Source: Bromus sterilis
Lineage: Eukaryota > Streptophyta > Magnoliopsida > Poales > Poaceae
Assembly (NCBI GenBank): GCA_950022295.1
Contig: OX465595.1
Location: 432,258,270-432,322,269, forward strand
Direction of reading: 5' to 3'
DNA length: 64,000 bases
The position numbers and the translations under genes are program-made. Below are positions 22,701 to 35,266 of the stretch, piece after piece. The notes under the pieces are model-generated. The model worked only from the letters and a program-made list of their open reading frames with translations. It searched no databases and was not told the DNA's origin. Numbering within the stretch: position 1 is the first letter of the stretch; each line of letters opens with the position of its first letter.

Positions 22701-25700
22701 GCAGTAAATGAGTATCTGATACTTATTCTGTTTTATGAAAACAGGACCTGCCGTTGCATGGACGGGAAGAGGTGAAATCGAGGATTGATGGATATCAAGT
22801 CAGTTGATGGCCAGCATGGATTCCGCCGAGACATCTATCATAGGAGATACTTAGAGTATTAGATAAATCTTATGTAATCATTATAGTATGAACACTTAGT
22901 TTTGTGTCTTGCATCTCGCGAGACAAAGTTATTCATGTAATGAGACAAGTCAGTTGTTCCATCTTTATGAATAAAAGTGTGCTTATACTTTGATTACGTC
23001 TTGATTTATGATATGATAGAAAGCATTTATAATACTTCTATTATTGTCAAGAAATATTCAATGTTTAATGATAAAGTTGTCTTGATTATAACAAGTCAAA
23101 GATTTGATTGCATGAGGTGACTTCATAACTGATGAATTCATTAAATGTATGATCTATTAACTTGTGAGTTCATTATCGAATGAAAGTCATAACTTGATTG
23201 CATGAGATGGATTAGATACACGATCTATGAACCTATGCAATAAATAAAACCATGACAAGGTTCTAGCAAGTAGAACTTGTGCCAATCATTATACATAAAT
23301 GATGTACTAAATGGGCACGTGAGTTATCATTAAAGACTTCATATGATTAATTGAAAGTTGTATTCAATTGAGATCATAAAACTGAGATTCAGGAATCACA
23401 GTGAGAAGTGAGAATACAAGGATACATATCACTACGCTACGATCCGAAGTGATAAGTATTGATATTGACATAATGGGAGACTTGTGGAAGTTGTACCACA
23501 AACTACGATGGAAATTGAAAGTGCTAGACTACTTAAACCATTTGTAGTCATACTAAACCGTAGTATGGTCTAAACGTTCTTTCCCCTAGCACTATAGTTA
23601 TTGTCGAATAAGATTGTTTAATTCATTAAGTTAAAACACCCACTTCATGAATAGGAAACCATCCTGAATCTAACGAGACATGATAGCTCCATAACTGATG
23701 GTGTTATAAGGTTTCTTAAAAGAAAGAATTTCTTTGTAATAAAACTACAAGCAATTGAAATTACATATTCTCCCCGAATAGCAAAATGTGTGTTGCTTGA
23801 TTGGTAATGCGAGAAGAAGTCTCTCGACACGGATCCAATGGGAGATAATGGAAACTTTGACCGGGGTAATGGACCTTGCCTTCAGAATATCAGAGTATTG
23901 CAACGGAAGCATGTTCCGCTGTAATGACACTGTATAAGGAAGGATATGCCATAGATGATTAATCTTGGTATATGAATTGAAGCCATTGTTGAATTTAGAA
24001 GGTTGTCATGAATACGTTCTGTACAGAACAAAAATCATGAGTCTTCTTAATAAAACAATAAAGAATAACATTGCTTGAGACACAAAGGAATGATGGTAGC
24101 CTAGAACACGAGGAGAAATGAAATAATATTGAGTTACATATAGGATGGCTCACGTCCCGTGAAATAAATCGGTTATTTCATATTCTCGACAAACTGGAGA
24201 GTTATTGAGAATAATGTAATGGGCATAAGGCATTATTTGGTTATGACCAAAGTTCAATGGTGATTGACTACGGAAATGTAGGAATGATTTAATCAATAAA
24301 ATATTTCATTTACACTACGATGGACCATAGCCTAAAATTGCATCTCAGTCAAATTTGGGATTTCAAAGAGAATTGCAATGGGCATGACGAAGGTTATTTC
24401 GTTAAAAGGATGGACTATAGTACCTCAAGACAGGAACCCTCAACCTTGATTTGATCAAGTGATTTTGTGATGACCAAAATATTGAGTGGGCTTGCAGTTT
24501 CATGAAACTGAGTGGTTTGAAGACTTCCCGTAAACTTGGAATGCAGAGGGAATTTTCTGAGTGGGAGCTTTGGAAGCTTTGTCATTATGTGAGACATAGT
24601 GAACAATAAAATGACTTGATGAAAGCTGAACCACAAATATATGAGTATATGATGGATATATTTGAGTGGGGGCATGATCATTGTCTCAAACATATATGCA
24701 TTGATATGTGTGAAGAATGATCTCATATGTATATATATGGATATGCATTGATTGTGTATATAGAGAATCGTATTATATACATATGTGCATTATGATATAT
24801 ATAGAGCATAAGGCAAATAAAATACAAGATTGCAAGAATCTTCTTTTATGTGAAATACCAACACATTACACGTTGAAATCTATATGAGTAGATTAAGATA
24901 CGGATAATGAAACGAAGTGAAGGTTGGAATAATCTTCTAAGACAAGAAACAGGTTCTTGTGGCTATAAATTATATAATGGATGAAATCCAAATATCACAA
25001 GCAATGTCTTGATGGAAGAATAGAGATGCACCATGTACTGGACATGTGATCTTATATGTTCTTGACATATGATTCTACCATATAACATGCATTGTGAATC
25101 CAACAACAGAATGACTCAAAAGTTCTTGGAAGAAGAACAGATTCCGATGTGCTTTAGGAGTAAAACAAAGAATCTGAATAAAGTCCATGCATTCAGTATA
25201 TGAGGAATACTGAGGACTATTCTCTAAAATATAGAAAGGATAATAGACTTGAATATAATGCAAGATTACAATTGCAAGCCATATTATGGGTCTATATGGA
25301 ATTAGAGACATCACCAAAGACATGAAAGAAATGTGAGAAAAATTCACGGCACTACAAACATAATACTACTTAAAAAAGTAGACGTATGGATAAAAGTTTA
25401 GCGTTAGAAGTATTGGACTTCTGGTTGAGTGTATTTCCCAGTATATATGACTATGGATGAGTCTTCTAAAGACTGAACCAAGAGATCATTGGAGGATACT
25501 GTGAAATAATAGTCTCACTCTCCCGCGAAACTTATATCCAACCATTATATGATAATGAGTGGTATGTCAAAAGAGCTTTTGACCTGTACCAGTTGCAAAG
25601 GAAACATACGAATCTGAATTGGTGCAGTTCGTTAACGAAACCTCTTCCATGAGCATGCATGATCAGTGAACAAATATGTGATAAGATGATTATGATCGGA

Positions 25701-25725
25701 AAAATGCGGCTAGATTACTAGCACT
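22701..25725 (+). other. Noncoding internal region of Copia element B
   Basis: Three kilobases of AT-rich sequence without recognisable pol motifs or long frames. It is collinear and nearly identical to 56292-59279 (opposite strand) of element C. The position corresponds to pol in autonomous Copia elements. With a gag-only coding capacity the family looks like a non-autonomous derivative needing a helper for reverse transcription and integration. Confidence 0.75.
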
Positions 25726-25743
25726 CTAGTGCAAGTGGGAGAC
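25726..25743 (+). other. Polypurine tract of element B
   Basis: CTAGTGCAAGTGGGAGAC lies immediately before the 3' LTR and is identical in element C on the opposite strand. Confidence 0.8.
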
Positions 25744-27504
25744 TGTTGGATATATGCTCTAGAGGCAAATAATATATGATTATTCCAATATATCTAAGCA
25801 AGTTCATAACCAGTTTCATACCGTGCTAGAACTGTGTCAGTGAAACAATGATGCAGGTGTGGTATAGAAACCCCCAGAGTTCCTAGTTAGCCTCTACATC
25901 GCTAACTAGTTCATGGTCAACATGATGGTCGTGGTTTCGCGATCATGGACAATTAAGTCTCTTGACTATGGGATCACCTCACTGGTTAAGTGACGTGATG
26001 AACATTACCCAAAGTAAGCATTACAGCATGATCAAATCTTGTGAAGGTTCAGTGTTGTAATTACAGAACGTGGTATACCGTTCCTTTGACCGTGAGTACG
26101 TGCATAATTGTTATCTTCCCGGATGCTTTGACCTACATCCCACCGCCTGACTAAAATATGCGGGTCATAACAGTTGTATCTTGGGTATTCCGTGGAGATA
26201 TGTTGAGGAGTATTGTTAAAAGAGCGGGATTTGTCAATCCATATAATGGATAGATACTCGGGGCCCACTCGGTGAGATTCCATCCATAAAGCTGCAGCGT
26301 GTGACTAGGTCACGGGGATGAATATCACAGGAACGAGTGAATGATGATTAGTTCAGAACGAGGTTGAACCGGACATAGGATGTCATTGATCGAATCTCGG
26401 AACAATCCAGTATCGCTGACAAAAGGAATGTTATACGGCGTAAGGTCCAATCGGTGTTTGTTATCCGGAATGCACAGGGGTCATTATGGGCATCCAGGTC
26501 CCGCTGATGATCATTGCCGTAGCCTCATCTCGGTCATGACTGGAGTGTTCTCGGACCGTAGGGTAACACACTTAAGGGCTCGATGAAATCGGAGACCTTT
26601 TCGGAACCATCGGAGTAACCAGAGAATAAAGGAAACAACATCGGAGAAGTACCGTGTTGAACCGAACAAGTTCGGAGTGAACCGAAAGGTGTTCCGGAGC
26701 ACCGGGAGATGGAATATTATGTTTTAGTTATTAATTAATTGAATTAATAATTAAAATCATTTTATTTCTAATTAATATGTGCAATGGGCCTTAGTGGAGA
26801 AAAAGGCCCATTAGGGGAAGAAATAAAAGGGGAAAAAAGGGAGTGGGGGGGAGGCGCCATGGGCCCTAGGTCCCATGAGGGTGGTGCCCCCCTCTCCCCC
26901 CTTGGCCGGCGCCCCCCCCCCCCTAGCATGTGGGATAGTCCCACATTGCTAAGGGAGGGGGGTTGACTCCCTCCCCTACCCCTATATAAAGAGGGCCATG
27001 GTGCACATATTTAATTAAGCCAAATACACAATAAATCGGATTAAATTAGTATTTACTCCGAATTGAGATCGATTTTCTCCGGTCTTCTCCCCTCCCTTGT
27101 CTCTTTCACGGTGGGCTCCCTAGTGTGAGCCTATAGTGGAATTGAGGCTTCTCTGCTAGAATCGGAGGCCATCGTGCTGCCGAAGCTCCGTCCGGAGGTC
27201 TGCTTCCGCCACCTTCGCTGGATCGGAGAACGGAGGTCGTCATCGAGTCTCGTACGTGTGCGAGTACTACGAGGTGCTACACGTGTGGCACTACACCCAT
27301 CCGGGTGCTCAACACAGCCAGGGGGCTGTGAAACTTGATCGGCTACATCAACCACGTTTGCGGGAACGTTTCCCGCGCAACGGACTACACCCCGAGGTAT
27401 GTTATTTCCGCACTCCTTTCCGTTACGGTAATACGGCTAGCTAGATCTTGGGTTATGGGAACGCTAGTTAGAAAAATTTGTGTTTTCTGCTGCGAACCCC
27501 AACA
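25744..27504 (+). mobile_element. Copia element B, 3' LTR (1761 bp)
   Basis: It runs from TGTTGGATATATGCTC to CCCCAACA. The flank to the right (CTGCC, then CACATGATCGAGGC) is the middle of a Gypsy LTR, where intact copies read GAGCTGCCCTACATGATC, so B inserted into a Gypsy LTR and CTGCC is the probable target duplication. The matching left flank has been lost. Confidence 0.92.
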
Positions 27505-28512
27505 CTGCCTCACATGATCGAGGCACTTTTGTAGTTTTCTATGTTGCTATGCTGAGTTTGCTGGGATCTGATGGATTATGAGATTATGTTCAGATTGTGA
27601 TGAGTAATATATTTGGTTCTCTTTTATATTTGTGTTCTTTAGTAAATTCTTGCGTGTTCTTCGTTGCCGTATTTTACTTTGGCCAAGTGATTTATTGCAA
27701 CTCCAAGAGGGAGCGTTATGCTTGATTGTGGTTTCAGCCCCTTGATATCTAGCTTGAGTGACAGAAACATGAGACTAGGGGATGTGTTGTTGCCACCAAG
27801 GATAAAACAACGGTGCTTGTACTTGCGGGTGCAAGGATTATTTACTTTACACATGGTTCTTTTAATGCAGTTTCTTGTTGCTTTGAGTTTACACTTTGGG
27901 TGGGATTCGCAACTTAATACTAGCGAGATGTTCTGGATAGATGTCTCAAGGTGGATGATTCGTAGCAGATGCAGATGGATTTCGGTCTACTTACCTTGGC
28001 TTACTGCCCATTGCTTTTGAGCCTTTTCCTTTCTTTTGTAGCATAGTTAGCATTGTAGTGCGTTTATAATCCTGTCAATTGCCCAGTTGTGATTTGTTTA
28101 CCTCGCTAGCACTTTTATCGTCTTTTGGGAGAGAGACATCACTAGTGAACATCACGGGACCCCGGACCATATTCACATCATTGTTTACACTTTCAATTTA
28201 TTTTCAGTTCTTAGTTTCAGTTGCCACTATTATTCTCTCTTGCGTTGATCCTTTGTAAACAGCAAGGCCGGAGGAATTGACAACTCCTCTGTACTCGTTG
28301 GGAGCAAAGTTATTTGTTGTGTGTGCATATTCAGGCGAAGTTAGCAACCTCGGCGCCACTGTTCATTTTACCACCTTCTTGTATCTCTGCGAGTCCTATG
28401 GGAGACAAACCCTATCCTCTACATAGGGTAAATTCTGCTGCTACACTATATCTCACCTTGCACTTGGGGTAACCAACGAGGAGCGAGAGAAGTATCTTCC
28501 TTGCTAGCATCA
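27505..28512 (+). mobile_element. Gypsy LTR, right part
   Basis: It aligns with 9507-10532 as the closest relative, including the shared variant TTAGCAACCTCGGCGCCACTG, and ends TAGCATCA at 28512. The left part of this LTR was separated by insertion of Copia element B. No primer site follows; an inverted LTR piece is joined directly to its end. Confidence 0.87.
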
Positions 28513-29942
28513 TCAATCTCTCCGGTCTTGTTGTTTACAAAGGATCAGACGCAAGGGATAATGATAATGATAGCAACTAGAAAGTAAAAGCAAGAAAGTA
28601 AGTTAGCGTGTAAACAGTGATGAGAATATGGACCGGAGTCCCGTGATGTTCACTAGTGATGTCTCTCTCCCAAAAGACGATAAAACTGCTATGCGAGGTA
28701 AACAAATTACAGATGGGCAATTGACAGGATTATAAACGTACCGCAATGCTAACTATGCTACAAAGAAAGGAAGAGGCTCAAAAGCATGGGTGGTACGCCA
28801 AAATAAGTAGACCGAAATCCAACTGCATCTAATTCTAATCATCCACCTTGAGATATCTATCTAGAACATCTCGCTGGTATTAAGTTGCGAGCCCCACCCA
28901 AAGTGTAAACCTAAAGCAATAGACAACTGCATTAAAAAGCACTTTGCGTAAAGTAAACAATCCTTGCAACCGCGGTTACGAGCACCGTTGTTTTCCCCCT
29001 TGTGGCAACAGCACATCCCCTAGACTCATGTTTCTGTCACTCAAGCGTGTCATCAGGGGGCATGAACCCACAATCGAGCATAACGTTCCCTCTTGGAGTC
29101 ACTACCTACTACTTGGCCAAAGCAATAAACATCAACGGAGAACATGCAAGAATTACTTATGAACAAAAATATAAAAGATAAGAACCAAATATATTACTCT
29201 ATCACAATCTGAACATAATCTCATAATCCATCAGATCCCACCAAACTCATCATAGCAACAGCAGAAAGATTACATATGTGCCTCAATCATGTAGGGCAGC
29301 TCATGAGGTCTAAACCATGAAGAAGAAAGAGGGTGGGAGAACATCACATAGCTACTGATCACGGACCCATGGTCCAAAGGAAGCTACTCACGGCACATCT
29401 GGGAAGCGTCCATGGTGAAGGGGAAGCTCCCGGAGGTCGATCCTCCCTTCGGCAGGGTGCCGGGAAGAAGTCTGCTGGCGCTCCGATCTTGGAAGCGCGG
29501 CGGCGGCGGAACAGAGGCGAGATCGCGAAAAGGGGTTCTCCTTTCGGAATTTTCACGACACGGGAAATATATAGGCGAAGGGGGGCAGTCAGGGGGGCCA
29601 TCAGGAGTCCAGGCGCCCCCCTGGCGCGGCCAAGCCCTAGGCCGCGCCAGGTGGCCGCCTGGGCACCTGGTGGTGGCCCCCCGACCCTCCTTCGGGGTTC
29701 TGGAGGCTTCCGATGCGCTGATTTTTTATCCGATTTTTCCTGAATTTTTGGAGCACTTTTAATATGAGGGAAACCTGGAATAAAAAAACAGCAGAAAACA
29801 AAAACTGGCACTGGGGTGCACTGAGTTAATAGGTTAGTCCAAATATGGTCAAAAGTGTATGAAAGTGTATCTAGATCATAGAAATATCACACAAAACATG
29901 CATGGAGCAAGCAGAAATTATCGATACGTTTGGGACGTATCA
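28513..29942 (-). mobile_element. Gypsy LTR lacking its 3' end, inverted
   Basis: On the minus strand it starts TGATACGTCCCAAACG at 29942 and runs about 1.43 kb, stopping at a point equivalent to GAGAGATTGACAACC in the copy at 14962. The missing 3' part includes the segment before the primer site. Unique sequence begins to the right at 29943. Confidence 0.87.
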
Positions 29943-30451
29943 GTAGTCGACGGTGAGAGCAGTGGGAGAGGGAGTTATGAACCGTCCCATCCGTATCTCA
30001 CGCTCTCCGAGGCGAGACGCGAAATGGCACAGGTGGCTCTCCCCGGCCTGACTCGCAAGAAAAGGCCGATTCGGACGTTCCTAGCGGGCCTGGCCCGGGG
30101 TGCTTTAAGGTTCGTGCGGACACAAATGTGGATGTAGCCCAGGCAACCAAACATGTCGGTTACTTTCCGCGCGGACCTGGTTAGACCTAATGCAAGCAAC
30201 CAAACACGCACTCGATCTCCAGGTTTCTTTCCTCCCTTCTCCTGTGCATTGCAACCGGCATTAAGTTCATCGTTGTACTGCAGGGATATGAGGGTTCGAA
30301 TATAAAGACATGGTTGTGAAAGATGCTAAATAAGGATTGACCGACCACCATCCGCGAACGCGCCTTTAGATGACCGATCACCATCCATGAACGCGCCTTT
30401 AGATATGGTTTCATAGATTTTGTGTTGGCCTAGAGTCCTAGCTCTATGCAG
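29943..30451. other. Unassigned sequence between Gypsy LTR and MULE
   Basis: About 500 bp with moderate GC content. It contains two AAGCAACCAAACACGC-like or GGCAACCAAACATG words 60 bp apart and two copies of a short GACCACCATCC..GAACGCGCCTTTAGAT unit near 30341-30410. Short frames occur, but none looks like a protein family. Confidence 0.4.
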
Positions 30452-30460
30452 GATTTCTTA

Positions 30461-31288
30461 GAGTAAATAGAAAAAAAATACCACAATTGGGGCTAGGGTT
30501 TCAAAAAACTACCACATTTCAAACTTTTTTAAAAACCTACGGAATCTTTGTAATACATTTGCAAAAAACCAAAGTGACTGAGTTAGTTATTTTTAATTAC
30601 AATTATGACAAATCGGGCCCATTTGTTAGTTTTTAAAAAAAATGAAAGAGCAATTAGACCCCTGGAAACAAAAACAAAAAACAATCAAGTCCCTTGCGGG
30701 CTCCGGCCACGGGCACAGCGGCGCGGGCGAGCTCCGGCGTGGCCGCCCCGGCCACGGCATAGCGGCACGGCGGCGAGCTCTGGGTGTGGCCTCCCCATCT
30801 CGGGCGCGGGCGAGCTCTGCTCGGCCTCCCCAGCCAGCGAGCCCCGGAGCCGAGCAAGGGCACAACGTCGCTGGCACGGCGAGCTCCAGGCACGTCCGCC
30901 CCCGACAGCAAGTGTGAGGCCGAAGGAGATGAAGGAGAGGCGTCGCGGGGGAGGAAGGAGGAGCGCCGCTGGGAGGAAGGACGCTGCCGCCGGCCGGCCG
31001 GCCACCTCCAGTGGCCATGGCTTCTGGCTCGCCGGCGGCTAGCCACTTTTATTTTTGTTATAGGAGGAGGGGTATAGTTGTATTTTCTTTTTTGGGGGGC
31101 TTATTTGCAATGTATGATCTGACAAGTGGGTCCACTATGTCATAAACATCATTATCTGTTAATAATTGAGTCACTTGGTTTTTTTGCAAACGTATTACAA
31201 AGATTTTGTAGGTTTTAAGAAAAGTTAGAAATGTGGTAGTTTTTCAAAACCCTAGCCCCAATTGTGATTGTTTTTTTTCTATTTACTC
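30461..31288. mobile_element. Mutator-like element with GC-rich cargo (Pack-MULE-like)
   Basis: The ends are inverted repeats of about 170 bp (left 30461-30630, right about 31120-31288) that start GAGTAAATAGAAAAAAAA. Both sides carry the perfect 9-bp target duplication GATTTCTTA (30452-30460 and 31289-31297), diagnostic of Mutator superfamily insertion. The AT-rich termini enclose about 370 bp of very GC-rich sequence (30690-31055) that is open in several frames on both strands and matches no family I recognise. There is no transposase. GC-rich captured gene fragments are known for Pack-MULEs in grasses; capture here is an inference. Confidence 0.88.
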
Positions 31289-31297
31289 GATTTCTTA

Positions 31298-31977
31298 GGA
31301 TGGATTAGAGCCAAAATCTAAGAAACCACATCTAAAGAAGGATCGCTATGGCCTATGGGCTACTGAAATAACAGAGGATGAAATGATGCCATCACGGCAC
31401 AGAAAGGGCACAATCCAGTCGAGGGTCCATGCCTAGAACGAGTAAGAATTTGCTGCAGTCTGTAGTTTCATGTGGTGCCAACCACGCAAAAAAACACACG
31501 CAAAAACTCTTATGTTTAAATGTGCTTTGACTATCCTATTCGTTTTTACACGCCCAACCGAATATAGAGAGATAAACATTTTGCAGAGTATTCATAAACT
31601 TTTTTCCAAATCACCACATCCTCACTCCCAAACGATATCTTGAACTGGACATACATAGACTGTGGCATCAGGAAAAGCTTCAGCGGACTGAATCCTGAGG
31701 GGAGCGTGAAACAACAACACGGTGTCATATGCCAAATAAAACACTCGTGCTATTCCCCACACCTGAACCAACGTTTGGCTTTCTGCGAAACACACTGGAT
31801 TCAGTGTTATAATTTGGATTACATTCCTGTGGGTACAAAAAAGGAACCAGGGGCAAGTTAAACGCGTATTTTTTCCAGTCAATATGCTTTGATCCTTTCA
31901 CATTCACAGCAATTTCACCTCAAGTGTGCGATGTCCTTGCGAGGCTATGAAAGTAAATTTCGTTAAATCGTCACTAA
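31298..31977. other. Intergenic sequence upstream of tRNA-Glu
   Basis: About 680 bp without a supported gene or complete repeat. Short frames on both strands (31622-31882 minus, 31640-31861 plus) overlap each other and show no domain. Confidence 0.4.
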
Positions 31978-32050
31978 TCCGTCGTAGTCTAGGTGGTTAG
32001 GATACTCGGCTCTCACCCGAGAGACCCGGGTTCAAGTCCCGGCGACGGAA
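31978..32050 (+). tRNA. tRNA-Glu (anticodon CTC), copy 1
   Basis: A complete 73-nt cloverleaf. The acceptor stem TCCGTCG pairs with CGACGGA with discriminator A; the D arm contains GGTGGTTAGG (the internal A-box region); the anticodon loop CTCTCAC gives anticodon CTC; the T arm is CGGGTTCAAGTCCCG (B box). There is no intron. A TTTT run ten bases downstream can end RNA polymerase III transcription. It decodes GAG codons in cytosolic translation. The sequence is identical to copy 2 at 39853. Confidence 0.97.
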
Positions 32051-32199
32051 ACTTCTTTTAGTAGTTCATTAATCTTAATGATGTCCTACAATGTGTGTTA
32101 TTTTTGCCTTTTTGGAACAAGCCATTTCACAGAGATGAGTCCATTGTAAGTAAACAAAATTCTTAGCTTTAAGTTGTGTAATAGAGATGATCCAAACAC

Positions 32200-32440
32200 T
32201 TAGCCTTAAGTTGTTCCGAACATGATTAGTGGACTACAAATCCTTTCAACTCAACAAACCTGCAAAGCACTCGGTAGATCAGACAGTCCAGGGAAAATTC
32301 AGGTGATCTGAAGCAAGCTGGCCTGTTGACTGTACATGCTTCTCTGACTAACCCAAGATAACCCTGAAACTTTTGAAGAAAAACAATGGGTTCAAGAAGC
32401 TTGTTACGATACCATGTCGTAATCCCGATTATTTGTTTTG
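32200..32440 (+). repeat. Duplicated unit, copy A
   Basis: This is one of three related segments (A here, B 32725-32985, C 40150-40385) sharing GACAGTCCAG, a TTCAG-TGATCTGA-CAAG-CTGGCCT core, a TTTGACTAACCCAA-like block and an AAAAACAACGGGGTGAAG-like end. A and C each lie about 150-300 bp downstream of an identical tRNA-Glu gene, so tRNA and unit were probably duplicated together. No coding is evident. Confidence 0.75.
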
Positions 32441-32724
32441 GCATGGTACAAGTAAATGAATTGCAATGTCCCTTGCACATCCATGGAAAACTGTGGATAA
32501 AAATCAGACGGAATACTTTCTTTTTACCAAAATCAGACCTGCAACGAGATTTGCATTGTCATTGTAGACCCTGGAAAGGACTTGGAAAACTCAAAATTGT
32601 CTTGGTAAAATGTATGCTGAAAGGAAATGGAACCGATGCATTGTTTCTACAGTTTCTTTTGGAAGAGAACCACTATGAAGTTTTGTATCAAAACAATTGT
32701 TGCTGACAGAATTAGAGCATGATT

Positions 32725-32985
32725 AGTGGATTTACCCCTGAACTCCACTATCAAGTCGATCATTTCAACTCGTGTCCCGTCAATCTAATAAAATCCTCAA
32801 TCGGACAGTCCAGAAGTTAGATACACAAAGGAAAATTCAGTTGACCTGAGACAAGCTGGCCTACTTTAAATGTTTCTTTTGACTAACCCAAAAGAACATT
32901 AGAATTTTTCAAAGAAAAACAACGGGGTGAAGAAGCTTGTTATGATGGCACACTGTGATTCTGAATATTATTTTTTAGCAATTAC
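32725..32985 (+). repeat. Duplicated unit, copy B
   Basis: It shares the blocks of copy A and C, including CATGATTAGTGGA at its left and GAAGAAGCTTGTTA at its right, and lies between copy A and the 3' end of the F-box gene. It may belong to the 3' flank of an ancestral F-box gene duplicated in this region. Confidence 0.7.
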
Positions 32986-33286
32986 AGGTGGTAATATGAA
33001 CTACAATGGACTCGCGTTTTCAGAGAGATCAGACAACCATGCTAACATCCCATAAGAAAAATGGCCAACCAGCTCAAATGCAAAGACGAAACATGGGTTA
33101 AACACAGCTTAGGAAGGGCTTCATTACGACACAAGAGCAAAATGTTCCACAGTGAATGTCATTAGACTGAAGTAACAAACTAATAGTCATCATCATGATG
33201 ATCATACAAAACAAAACACATTCACCGATATTAGAATTCATGGTTGTCGTACCACCAACAAACCTGACTGATGCTGTTCCTGGCAA

Positions 33287-35266
33287 TTAAGTTGATCCGT
33301 TTGCTACCAAATTCATTCCCATTAATGTCCTCCATCTGCCTTGGGCCTTCTTCCTTCCTTCGTCCAGCCATAGCGAGTCATCGACGACAAGGTTCGTGAT
33401 CGCGAGGCAGGACAGCCAATCTATCTCATATGGGCAGAGGAGATACTTTTTGGTCACATGAGCACTGTCAATCCTCCTCAGCGACCTATCACTGAGGCTG
33501 AACAGAAAGAGGCCTTCCCCATCTACCCAGAGCACCACCATCCCACTCTTGCCTCGAAAAATCTCCAACCTGACCTTTGCCTTGTTCCCCAACTTGACCA
33601 CCCGCAGCGGCAAGGAACTTCTCATGTCAATCCTTTCACAAAGCACCCAGCTGCTGGTGTCACTGCCAAGCGCACTGCTGTGTTTCCAAAGTGACATCCG
33701 AAGGCCTTGTACCATGAGCAACAGAAGGGCCCCTGCTGCTGAACTCCCCAGCACTGGCGTCTTATTGCACTTTGCTTCAGGTGGGAGCTCCAGGTATGAC
33801 AGCTCCATATTGCCAACGTGCAGTGTGGCAACATGAGTGAGGGACATTTGTTTCCAGCTACCGCAGAGCCAATGGATGACACCGTCCGAAGAAGCGGCAG
33901 AGGATGACACCAAAGTAAAGGCCATGCATTAGCGCAGGAACTATAGGAGCCCCCATCCATGTTCTAGTCTTCGAGCTGTACCACGCGGACATAAAATGCT
34001 TTGCCTTTTGTATCCAAATGGCAGTCAACTGGAAGGACTGGGACGTGCGTCCATAAATGTCGACAACGTTAGTGACAAACAGGGCATAATGGTCAGGAGG
34101 CATATATTCGATGATAGGAATCTTAAAGGTTTCGCCAGTGAGAGGGTTGCAAACACATAGCACATCCCTCGTGGCCTGACTATTGGCGTCTTTCAACTGG
34201 CGGCGGAGGACCAGGAAGTTGTCCTGGGATGCAATGGGCTTATAGAAGTTGAGGCTTGCACCAAGTCCTGGAATGAAGGTCTCAAGGGATAGTGGTTCGA
34301 TAGCATTGCGAGCAGATTTGCTGCCAACGAAGCGTGACAATTCAGATATCCGCATGAAGCTTGGTGCCAAACAGCGGTTTTTGTCAATGTGATGCTTCCA
34401 GAGGTCTGGGGAAGACCTTTTCTTGTCCTGGTAGAAGAAGCCAAGAAGGAGGGATGGGGTGAAACCATGGTTGCAGTGCTGCCTTTTAAGGCGATAAAGG
34501 AAGCTCGGGTCCTTGATGAGATCGCGCCAGAACTTGCAGGACGAAGCAAGGCGGACAAGGGAGGCTGGATCAGAGATGTGTGTCGGGATCTTGTACATGA
34601 TGTCCACAGGAAGATATGGTGTGGCATAGTCGTCCTCCATTGGTGTTTCCCTGCAAAGAAAAACAAGGAATCATGTGTATTTATCTAATGACTTAAACAA
34701 TTGCCCCAGGAAAATTATATCATAATCTTTTAGGATGAACTTAACAGAAGGATCTGACACAAATATTGAAACAATACATTCAGAGCAACCCCCACAGAAA
34801 GACTGCAAGTCCAATTTAAACCATTATCGATCATAATAGTAAGGCAGACTTGAAAATATTCGACAAAGCTACGGTTATTTTGGTAGAACCACAATAAAAG
34901 ATGCGACGGGGCGATTGATGAAGCTACACAGTAAAAAACACAACCCACATTGTTCAGAAGCATTAGGATAAATTATGACCCAAGATAACAAACTGTACGT
35001 GCTGGCTTTACATGTGGATTGCATAGTAAGATATTCTTTGACCAGAAAAGAATTGGCAATCAAATTGAAACCAACATGGCCCTGAAACAAACTTGAATAA
35101 AATATTAAAAGATTTGACATTATTCTGTCGGATGCCACCTTATTCCTAGAACACACGACCGATGATTCGAGAGCCTAAGCGGCCAGTAATAATAGTACAT
35201 TACTTACTGTTCATCGACGCTAGGGTTAGGTCTCCAGGAAAAATCCCCAACTGTTTGAGCCTCCAT
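33287..35266 (-). pseudogene. F-box protein gene, two exons, with one frameshift
   Basis: Exon 1 (35266-35208, MEAQTVGDFSW...) ends at donor GTAAGT; the 557-bp intron ends in TTTCTTTGCAG; exon 2 starts at 34650 and joins in phase. The F-box (LPVDIMYKIPTHISDPASLV) lies about 30 residues in, the part of such proteins that binds SKP1 in SCF ubiquitin ligases. The rest resembles the C-terminal region of grass F-box proteins, with VLCVCNPLTGETFKIP and DGVIHWLCGSW blocks. The first frame runs to a stop at 33858; the conserved C-terminal part is in another frame (about 33925 to the stop at 33287), blocked upstream by TAA at 33929-33931. One net indel near 33860-33930 would explain this. Without it the protein would have about 470 residues, close to the family's usual size. 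Pseudogene, allele or assembly error are all possible. Confidence 0.8.

Noticed and set aside
30605..31042. Frames up to 145 codons open in most frames inside the 30.4-kb MULE
   Set aside because: Simultaneous openness in several frames is expected of GC-rich DNA with few stops; composition is Arg/Ala/Gly-rich and no family was recognised.
32386..32706. Plus-strand frame of 106 codons
   Set aside because: It overlaps the duplicated noncoding unit and has no counterpart frame in the other copies.
34640..35266. F-box start at ATG 34640 with no upstream exon
   Set aside because: A consensus donor at 35207, a strong acceptor at 34651 and an in-phase join to MEAQTV make the two-exon model better, though 34640 remains an internal in-frame ATG.
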